Assembly: GCA_030686995.1 (NCBI GenBank)
Contig: CM060703.1
Coordinates: 7,546,597-7,610,596, forward strand
Origin: Artemisia argyi
Lineage: Eukaryota; Streptophyta; Magnoliopsida; Asterales; Asteraceae
Length of the DNA: 64,000 nucleotides
Direction of reading: 5' to 3'
Part shown: piece after piece, positions 56,469 to 64,000 of the stretch
How positions within the stretch are numbered: position 1 is the first letter of the stretch
Layout: every line of letters starts with the position of its first letter
Program-made: the position numbers and the translations under genes
The notes under the pieces: generated by a model
Seen by the model: only the letters and a program-made list of their open reading frames with translations
The model's database searches: none
Told to the model about the DNA's origin: nothing

Positions 56469-58553
56469 TTACTTCCTACGACCTTGGAGATTAAAACCAT
56501 AAATGGCATTAAGAGCATCCAATTCCCCCGGAAGATCAAAAATTTGCTTCGAATAATCATCATAGTCATACTCATCTTCACGCTCATGACCACCACCAAA
56601 AAGATTTGTTGATTCGTCGAACGTGTTAAGAACCTCATCTTCATCACTATCAGAAACAACAACCTCACCCACTTTTGAGAATGGGTTAGCCCTCTTAGTG
56701 ACAGAGGTAGACGGAATAGGATGACCCTCATCATCCACAAGAGTAGCTTTCCCATCAATAATTAGCTTTTCAAGCATACTAATTTTCTCAACTATAGGGG
56801 TAGAACCATCCGAAGTACCTTCCCTTGTAATACCAGCATACTCTTCCACATTACCTTCCATTATATTATCTGTCTTTGTAGACTCATCCGCAGTAACTTC
56901 CCTTGTAAGACTAGCATCTACATCCATGTTGTTTACATTAGACGGAATACCAAAAGCATCTGTATTATCCATATTAAGAGCAGCAAACTGATTAGATGTA
57001 GAAATCTTCGTTCCACTCACACTTGGTACATCAGAGGCCTTCTTCTTATTGCCATCCACCTTCTTAAGTTCAGGAGGAATCTTTTTGGGTTGATACTGAA
57101 ACTGCTTACCCACAACAGGTTTATTAAACCCTCCTTTACCCTGAGTAGTAAAACCACCTTGCTTACCCTTCTTTTTATTATTGACAGTCGTGAAACCATC
57201 ATTAACAGGTTTAGTAGGCTGAACTGGAGGTGCAACAACTTTAAGAAAATCAACCAGCGTATGACCAAAGATCTTACAGTTGTCACAATGAGGTGGTTTC
57301 CATTCGTATTCAATCTGTATCTTCTCAATAGTCGAACCCGAACCATCAAGTAATGGTATCTCAACAGTGAGGCTGTCCCGAAGCACCTCATCCGACTTTA
57401 CTTCTATCATGCATCTAGCAAAACTACTACGACCCCACGATTCTTTACACATTTGGCTTGTGAAAGCATCTAACCTTTTGGGCGTGCCAATCAGTGTGGC
57501 AAGAAGACTGAGGCCATCATCAGAAAACATAGCAAGGGGAACATCATGGAATTTAACCCACACCGGGATGTTAGTCAAATCCTCTTTAAGTAGGTTTGTA
57601 TTCAAAGTCCATGGTTTAAGAATAATAGGAACATTTCTGATCAACCAAGGACCGTTTTCAAGCACATCATCAACACCTTTCTTCGAGTTGAATTTAAAGA
57701 AGAAGAACCCCTTAGCATTCATCATTACCTTTTGCACACCAAACTTAGCCCATGCATTGCGGACATAGTAGTCAACAACAGGAAAAGCAAGGCGTTGGCC
57801 AAGGAAGTAACCATAGAGAGTATTCTCAAACCGCATTTTCACCTCTTCCACTACTTTCATTGGAACTGAAAGGTCAACATTATCCTTCTTATTGCTACAT
57901 TCCAACCTCCGAAAATTAGACACATGTTTCTGAGGTTCATTATAAGTAGCACCCGCATAAGAAACCGACTTCAATCCAGTACCATTAGTAGTAGCTACAG
58001 AAGGACCAATTTCACTTTGAATTTTGTTCATGGCATCATCAAAATTCTTATTCGCATTAGCTATCAATTGTTCCACATTAGGCTGATTAGAGCCTTTAGA
58101 GTTATCAGCCCCAATCCCAAGTTGAACATTATTGATTGCTATGTCAAAATTCTTCCGCGCATTAGATACCAATTGATCCACACTAGGCTGCTTTGGAGTA
58201 TTAAGTATACCATCAGGAGCATATGAAACATTAACTGTCTCCAATTCCTCTGAAACAACCTTACCAGCATCAATAGAATTAGTAGCAGCCCCATGTGAGG
58301 AACGCACATCAAACTCACCAGTAGTACCATTAAGACAAGCAACAAAAGGTTCATGTGAAACCGGCTTCACATGCTGAATATTGACATCCAACGATTGGGG
58401 CTGTTTGAGTACAGTTGGATCGTTTACACCAGTAGCCACTAGAGGTTCGACATAGTTAGACTCTGCCCAAATATCCTCCTCCACATTCAAAGAATCAGAA
58501 TTCATGCCAACAGATTTAGACACATTTACGTTGTTAAGAAACCCTTTGTTCAT
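56469..58553 (-). CDS. ORF1-type DUF4283/CCHC protein, copy H, open but knuckle altered
   Basis: 694 residues, no interruption, start MNKGFLNNVNVSK at 58553. The N-terminal region (1-200) is longer than in copy G and contains a duplicated segment: VDQLVSNARKNFDIAINNVQLGIGA and VEQLIANANKNFDDAMNKIQSEIG. DUF4283 follows (KMRFENTLYGYFLGQ to LLDGSGSTIEK). The knuckle reads [14 protein letters not shown] at about 422-435, with the last metal-ligand Cys replaced by Phe. Acidic C-terminus and NLQGRRK end as in copy G. RNA binding through the knuckle is probably weakened. Confidence 0.85.
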   Translation of the reverse strand: MNKGFLNNVNVSKSVGMNSDSLNVEEDIWAESNYVEPLVATGVNDPTVLKQPQSLDVNIQHVKPVSHEPFVACLNGTTGEFDVRSSHGAATNSIDAGKVVSEELETVNVSYAPDGILNTPKQPSVDQLVSNARKNFDIAINNVQLGIGADNSKGSNQPNVEQLIANANKNFDDAMNKIQSEIGPSVATTNGTGLKSVSYAGATYNEPQKHVSNFRRLECSNKKDNVDLSVPMKVVEEVKMRFENTLYGYFLGQRLAFPVVDYYVRNAWAKFGVQKVMMNAKGFFFFKFNSKKGVDDVLENGPWLIRNVPIILKPWTLNTNLLKEDLTNIPVWVKFHDVPLAMFSDDGLSLLATLIGTPKRLDAFTSQMCKESWGRSSFARCMIEVKSDEVLRDSLTVEIPLLDGSGSTIEKIQIEYEWKPPHCDNCKIFGHTLVDFLKVVAPPVQPTKPVNDGFTTVNNKKKGKQGGFTTQGKGGFNKPVVGKQFQYQPKKIPPELKKVDGNKKKASDVPSVSGTKISTSNQFAALNMDNTDAFGIPSNVNNMDVDASLTREVTADESTKTDNIMEGNVEEYAGITREGTSDGSTPIVEKISMLEKLIIDGKATLVDDEGHPIPSTSVTKRANPFSKVGEVVVSDSDEDEVLNTFDESTNLFGGGHEREDEYDYDDYSKQIFDLPGELDALNAIYGFNLQGRRK

Positions 58554-58616
58554 CCCTCAATACCCCACGACCAGCAATACAATAATAACGACCAATTAAA
58601 CAAACAAAGAAACAGT

Positions 58617-58642
58617 AAACCCTAACCAAAGAGTTAGGGTTT
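58617..58642 (-). promoter_or_regulatory. telo-box inverted repeat, copy H
   Basis: AAACCCTAAC and GTTAGGGTTT face each other 64 bp upstream of the ATG at 58553, nearly at the 5' end of the insert. Confidence 0.75.
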
Positions 58643-58799
58643 TGAAGACTGCATGTGCAATTCGGCCAAACAAGGATGGTTTCTTTAATTTACACTACAA
58701 AAGAAAAGTATAAGTAACATGTTAATGTACACCAGTGTTAAGTTATAATTATAACGTTTAGCCACATTTCTTAAAAGTTAACGCCTAACAGTTTGTAAT

Positions 58800-59293
58800 T
58801 AGTAGGCTTAATGAGAAGGAAGGTTCCTTTGTTGTAATCCATTTCATGTTTCCATTTTGACTTCCAATTTTTTATAGAGAAAATAAATATATAGAAGAGA
58901 AAAATGTTGGCATGTTGAGACTGACAGACTGTCAGACTGAACTAATTTTTTTAGTCAGGAAAAACACACTACCCGTGCGTATGGATTTAAAAAAGTTAAG
59001 TTTTTTGTTTAATTAGTGAATTATTAATGAATGGTAAGGAATGAACCTTCCATTTTTCAAATTATATGCGCCATGCATTTATTTATTCACGATAAAATTA
59101 TGAATGGCACAATACCTTTCTAGACAGGTTTATTCCATCCTTTAGGACAAAACGAGTATTTCACTCGAATGAACAGCTGTAACATGCATTGTTTGATAAC
59201 CACAGTTTTGAAGGTATAAATACTACACTCTTCACAATTAGTATCACCATCAACTCATCAACTATTTCTTCAATCACTAATTCTTCACAAAAA
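58800..59293 (+). promoter_or_regulatory. EXORDIUM gene 3 promoter
   Basis: As before 20914 but with an extra stretch of about 170 bp (58893-59065, tagaagagaaaaatgttggc...) inside. TATAAATA at 59215-59222, 72 bp before the ATG. Confidence 0.65.
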
Positions 59294-60677
59294 ATGACTC
59301 CTATTCGCTTTTTCCTACTTTTGATCTTTCAGTACAACAAATTTGTCATTTCTACACACTTTTTTCTTCACACTTTATAAAGTGTGAGCTTTTTTCTAAA
59401 GATATTCACACTTAAGAGTGTGAATAATTGTTTCAAAATCCTCACACTTAAAAAGTGTGAAGAATTTCAATCTCATATTTAAAAGTGTGAAGAATTATTT
59501 CAAAATCAAATCATCACACTTCAAAGTGTGAAGAATTATTTCAAAATCAAGATCATCACGCTTAAAAGTGTGTAGAATTATTTTAAAACCCTCACACTCA
59601 AAAGTGTGAAAAATCTTCATAACACTTCACATATAAAAGTGTGAAAATATTTGCTACATACAATTGGTTCACACATACACTAGTGTGAACTTTTTGATTC
59701 TTCACACTTTAAAGTGTAGCTACATGATCTAATAAGTGTGAGTATATTACTATTTTGTAGTAGTGTTTGTATTCTCAATCTTACATGTTTCTTTTGCTAC
59801 GAGGCGGCTTACTGAGTTGGTTCGCGACTCGCCTAACTTACTTAAATACCACAATGGTCCTCTCCTAAGTGGAAATATCTCTGTTAACCTCGTTTGGTAT
59901 GGCAACTTTAAACCGTCCCAAAAGGCTATTATCTCCGATTTCATCACCTCGTTATCATCTAAGTCTAGCCAGCAACCCTCCATAGCCACATGGTGGAAAA
60001 CTACCGAAAAATACCACACAAAATTATCCAAACCCATGTCGTTGTCCACCAAGCTTGGCAAACAAGTAACCGACCCAAAATACTCATTTGGAAAGTCATT
60101 AACTGATAACCACCTTGTTAAACTTGCTTCAAAAGTTGCATCACCAAATGCTGTTAATGTAGTTTTAACGGCTAGTGATGTGGCAGTTACACGTTTTTGC
60201 TCCGGCAGATGTGGGACACACAGCTCTGCAGTAGCAAATTCTGTAACTGCCGATGGTAAAGGTAAGAAATATAAATTTCCATATATTTGGGTTGGAAACT
60301 CGGAGACCCAATGTCCCGGTCAATGTGCATGGCCATTCCACCAACCTATATACGGACCACAGGGTGCACCATTGATCGCACCCAATAATGATGTGGGTCT
60401 AGACGGTATGGTGATTAACTTGGCTAGCTTATTGGCTGGTACGGCTACGAATCCTTTTGGGAATGGATATTTTCAAGGGGACGTGAGTGCCCCATTAGAG
60501 GCTGCATCCGCGTGTCCTGGAATATATGGGAAAGGGGCGTATCCCGGGTACCCAGGGGATTTGCTGGTGGACTCGACTACGAGTGCTAGTTATAATGCAC
60601 ATGGCACGAACGGAAGAAAGTATTTGGTTCCTGCAATGTATGACCCGTCGACTTCAACATGTTCCACTTTGGTCTAA
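59294..60677 (+). pseudogene. EXORDIUM-like gene 3, split by a MITE in the signal-peptide codons
   Basis: The ATG (59294) and first 12 codons ([12 protein letters not shown]) are separated from the rest of the gene (from about 59766, [14 protein letters not shown]) by a 436-bp MITE holding in-frame stops. The remaining 300 codons are open and keep every family block ([41 protein letters not shown]), with a few changes such as [13 protein letters not shown] and STSTCSTLV. Reading from 59763 would need a GTG start. The open body suggests that the insertion is recent, or that splicing or another start preserves it. Secretion would be lost without the signal peptide. Confidence 0.8.
59330..59765. 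mobile_element. CACTA-like MITE filled with CACACTT/AAGTGTG palindromes
   Basis: Ends CAGTACAACAAA and TTTTGTAGTAGTG are roughly inverted CAC/GTAC-type ends; flanks are TTT on both sides (59327-59329, 59766-59768), a 3-bp duplication as in CACTA elements. The interior is a run of about 30-50 bp units each with CACACTTnAAAGTGTG palindromes followed by aagaattatttcaaaatc. Confidence 0.7.
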
Positions 60678-61751
60678 GAAGTAAAATCAAATATGTACAA
60701 ATGAAAATATGAGAAACAGTAATGATTTAATTTGTTAGTGGTTATATGTATTTATTCATTTATTCTCTGCTTGTAGGATCTTAAGAAGTATATAACTATA
60801 TATCAAATAAACTAGTTATTCTATTAAAGGCACAATATGTTAAATTTTAGTGTCTTTTTCATTTCAACAAGCTTTTTCTTTTTGTATACTTTGACACTAG
60901 CTATATATGCATAATGGATGCACGACTATATGGAACTTGTCTTGGGGCGTCTTTGGCTTTACGTGAGAAAGCTCGCCTTAGAAAAAAGTCTTTCTCTTCC
61001 TGAGTGTGAATCTATACTTTTTCAACCAACATACTCAACAGAAAAAACTGGCAATTAAGTTATGTTGGATAAAAGCAGCTTAGCACTTTTTGTAAGTACT
61101 GAAAAAGTATATATACACACTCATTCAGTCGTACATTCAACATAACTCAACTGAAAAAACTGAATCAAGTTATTCGCTGATAAAAGTTAGAGGTAGCAGG
61201 ATGAGCTGGTCGAATGAATTTGGGTAATAGGTCAAAACGAGTTCAGGTCAAATGAGCTGGTATGAAAAACATGTTCAAGTCAAGATTGCCGTCTCTATTA
61301 AAAATAGTGATCAACCATGTAGATTGGGATTGTTTTGGATTTGGCTTTGACATTGGCTCTTCTTTTAAGTTCTAGCTAGTTTTTTTTTTTTTTTTTTTTT
61401 TTTTTTTGAACGGCAAAGAAAGTATTATATGAGACACCACCAAGAAGCTAGAACACAATTACAAAGGAGATGATAGAGCATTACAAGGATCACACATCCA
61501 CTCTATCCATTTTGGTGAGACTTTCTTTCTAGCTAGTTTTAATCCACAACCACCAATATTGAGGCCCAAATAAAAGTTATGATCATGTACTACACGTAAA
61601 TCATTCTCAAGTTCTAGCTAGAAAAAAGTTTACTAGGACTTTGCATTATGTACATCAATACCATTACTTACCCTTCAAATAAATTTGCAATAATGCATAC
61701 TTATGTTTTGGGTGACTAGATTGCTTTTAAATCCAACTACAATATATACTT
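60678..61751 (+). repeat. unit 4, block c, first part
   Basis: Parallel to 21859-22700 and 48629-49920. Contains a short retroposon tail (61384-61527). No gene seen. Confidence 0.65.
61384..61527 (-). mobile_element. short retroposon 3' fragment
   Basis: A run of T (an A-tail in minus orientation) followed by about 120 bp, between 13-bp repeats TCTAGCTAGTTTT (61371-61383, 61528-61540). Not related to the ORF1-only family by its 3' end; probably a truncated LINE tail. Confidence 0.7.
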
Positions 61752-63706
61752 GCGAAAATTACTGCAGAGGCTTCTGCAGTAATTGGTTGCCTTTTTCAAG
61801 GCTGTTTTTTCTTTATTCCCTAGAAGGCCTCCTAATTCGCTGCAAAGTGTACCAGAAATATAATATGTACACATGTCGGCTTCTCGTCATTTTTAAAATA
61901 AAAAATAAAATAAAAAATAAAATAAAAAAACGTATCTCACATATCCATTGCAGCGAAATACAATAGTAACGGGCCCACTCCATCTCTCTCTTATCTTTGG
62001 ACCCACTTTCATAATAAAAAAAAATATATATTTGTATTTCTGGTTATGGTTGCAGCGAAATACATCAAGGAGGACCACATGCCATCGATTTTAATAAAAA
62101 AAATGTATTTCTGCTTAGAATTGCAGCGAAATACACTTAATGGGGACCACATGTCACTTTCAACTTTTTACAATTTACTTTTTCAACCTTAAACTTTTTA
62201 ATATTTACAAGCTTTTTATATAACAAACTTTATTTGTCAAATATTTAGCAAATATATAGCAAATTCGTTGATAAAAAAAATACTGTTGGGAAGAGCTCTA
62301 AATTACGAACAAAACGAGCCCAATATTGATATGTTTTTTACGTACGTACGATTTTCTCTTTAACGAGTAAAGTTTTATTAATAAAGTTTAAAAAATTATA
62401 AAGTTTAAAAAATCTTAAACGAGCCCAATTATAAAGTTTAAAAAATTATAAAATTATAAAGATTAAAGAGTTCGCTATATATTGATATGTTATAAAAAAA
62501 ACTTTATTCGTTATAAAAAACATATATACTAATAATTTTGTTATGTATGCTTATGAAAGTAAAGGTTCATTGGACAAAAAAAAAACGTACAATTATACTA
62601 AAAAAGTAAAGGTTCATTGGACCAAAAAAACAGCATTCATCTTTCATAGAATTGTACAGTTTACTATTTTTTGGTTTATGAATGTTTATGTTTTTATTAT
62701 AAAACGATACTCCTCTTTCATAGAATTGTACGTCTTTGACTCAAAAAGTGTGTTATGAAAGTTTTTTCTTAAAGAAAATATTATACATACATACTACCTA
62801 AACTCTTTAATCTTTAGAATTTTTTATATAACAAACTTTATTCGTTAAATATTTAGCAAATATATAGCGAATAAAGTTTTTTTTTGTCCAATGAACCTTT
62901 ATTTTCAAAAGCATACATAACAAAATTATTAGTATATATGTTTTTTTATAACGAATAAAGTTTTTTTGTATAACATATCAATATATAGCGAACTCTTTAA
63001 TCTTTATAATTTTATAATTTTTTAAACTTTATAATTGGGCTCGTTTAAGATTTTTTAAACTTTATAATTTTTTAAACTTTATTAATAAAACTTTACTCGT
63101 TAAAGATAAAATCGTACGTACGTCAAAAACATATTAATATTGGGCTCGTTTTGTTCGTAATTTAGAGCTCTTCCCAACAGTATTTTTTTTATCAACGAAT
63201 TTGCTATATATTTGCTAAATATTTGACAAATAAAGTTTGTTATATAAAAAACTTGTAAATATTAAAAAGTTTAAGGTTGAAAAAGTAAATTGTAAAAAGC
63301 TAAAAGTGACATGTGGTCCCCATTAAGTGTATTTCGCTGCAATTCTAAGCAGAAATATATTTTTTTTATTATTAAAATCGATGGCATGTGGTCCCCTTGA
63401 TGTATTTCGCTGCAACTATAACTAGAAATACAAATATATATATTTTTTTATTATGAAAGTGGGTCCAAAGATAGGAAAGAGGTGGAGTCGGCCCGTTACT
63501 GTTGTATTTCGCTGCAATGGATATGTGAGATACGGTTTTTTTTTTTTTAATTTTTTATTTTAAAAATGACGAGAAGCCGACACGTGTACATATTGTATTT
63601 CTGGTACACTTTGCAGTGAATTAGGAGACCATCTAGGGAATAAAGAAAAAATCAGCTTTGAAAAAGGCAACCAATTACTGCAGAAGCCTCTGCAGTAATT
63701 TTCGCT
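61752..63706. mobile_element. long foldback element, 1955 bp
   Basis: Two inverted arms of about 830 bp (61752 to about 62580, and about 62880 to 63706) around a 300-bp centre. Ends GCGAAAATTACTGCAG and CTGCAGTAATTTTCGC are exact inverses. The 9-bp duplication tatatactt (61743-61751, 63707-63715) points to the Mutator superfamily. Each tip also contains its own palindrome ATTACTGCAGA...TCTGCAGTAAT. Arms contain tttcgctgcaa motifs spaced along their length. No transposase ORF. Confidence 0.85.
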
Positions 63707-63715
63707 ATATACTTG

Positions 63716-64000
63716 TCCAAAAAGTATTGCAAAATTTGATGCATGTACATAGAAACTATTGAAACTAAATAAATTAATGCATGCACGTATAACTTGATGA
63801 CTCTATTAATACATGCACAACCAGGAAGGTTCGCTCGTGCCTTGTAGTATCCACTTGTTTCTTGATGACTCAGTTTCGACTATTTTTCTCATAAATAGAG
63901 CATTGAAAAGGGTTGACTTAGATTCATATATATCAACTACTGCACAGGAAAGCAACATGTTGGTACAAATCTAAATATATCCAGCCTGTTAGACTGTTAG
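63716..64000 (+). repeat. unit 4, block c, last part
   Basis: gtccaaaaagtattgcaaaa...ggaaagcaacatgttggt..., same as about 22710-23340 and 49935-50540, but without the foldback MITE. No gene seen. Confidence 0.65.

Larger units (their letters stand above)
56277..58644 (-). mobile_element. ORF1-only retroposon, copy H
   Basis: Flanking repeat AAGACTACATGTGCAATT (56259-56276) versus AAGACTGCATGTGCAATT (58645-58662), 17 of 18 matching. T-run at the left edge is the A-tail. The 5' end lies just beyond the telo-box hairpin, so the leader is shorter than in copies C and G. Confidence 0.88.

Noticed and set aside
45874..57768. Recurrent antisense ORFs of 120-160 codons opposite the DUF4283 genes
   Set aside because: They recur only because the sense sequences are near-identical; composition is Ser/Arg/Leu-rich shadow reading and no start context or domain is present.
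59763..60677. Treating EXO gene 3 as an intact 304-residue gene
   Set aside because: The first codon would be GTG inside the MITE junction; no ATG lies in frame before the conserved body. By eye, simple GT-AG pairs across the MITE did not keep the frame, though I did not test all.
1..64000. CRISPR arrays, bacterial operons, rRNA or tRNA genes
   Set aside because: No spaced direct repeats of CRISPR type and no recognisable RNA gene; TATA boxes, A-tailed retroposons and plant transposons show a plant nuclear genome.

Overview
The window is nuclear DNA from a flowering plant. It is AT-rich, with sparse short genes in a dense nest of plant transposons. Athila/Tat-like Ty3-gypsy LTR families plus EXORDIUM genes fit a eudicot. 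An Asteraceae origin is a guess from sequence style, not shown here.

Host genes. The only recognisable host genes are intronless EXORDIUM/PHI-1-like secreted proteins. Two are complete (20914-21858 and 47684-48628). A third (59294-60677) is split inside its signal-peptide codons by a CACTA-like MITE. Three decayed 5' fragments lie at about 5882, 26709 and 34646.

Framework. Once the insertions are set aside, the window is a tandem array of about four copies of one backbone. Its order is: EXO 5' fragment (d), repeat backbone (e), AT-rich link (f), upstream block (a), EXO gene (b), downstream block (c). Unit 1 is about 4346-23577. Unit 2 is about 26184-34139 and has lost b and c. Unit 3 is about 34140-50811. 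Unit 4 is about 50812 to the window end and has lost most of d. Comparing units gives empty sites that fix many insertion boundaries and their order.

Mobile elements. (1) Ten or more copies of an L1-like family encode only an ORF1-type protein (DUF4283 plus CCHC knuckle), with no reverse transcriptase. Copies carry A-tails and mostly 12-18 bp target-site duplications, and some are 5'-truncated. Two (51238-53169 and the minus-strand 56469-58553) have uninterrupted ORFs. (2) Two Ty3-gypsy-type elements without RT or integrase lie at 8060-15790 (broken gag and protease) and 37188-43367 (gag replaced by an unrelated intact ORF). (3) There are probable solo LTRs at 1614-4155 and 6182-7945, and LTR-like pieces at 16831-17309 and 55404-55842. 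(4) DNA elements include two large foldbacks (26928-28197, 61752-63706), a Tourist-like MITE, a mini-Helitron, hAT-like MITEs shared by three units, and others.

Most unusual signals. Three different LTR families carry arrays of short palindromes sharing an ACGCCGT/ACGGCGT core. The ORF1-only family has a telo-box hairpin at a near-fixed distance from its ATG and a 3'-terminal stem-loop whose two sides change together. No tRNA, rRNA or CRISPR was seen.
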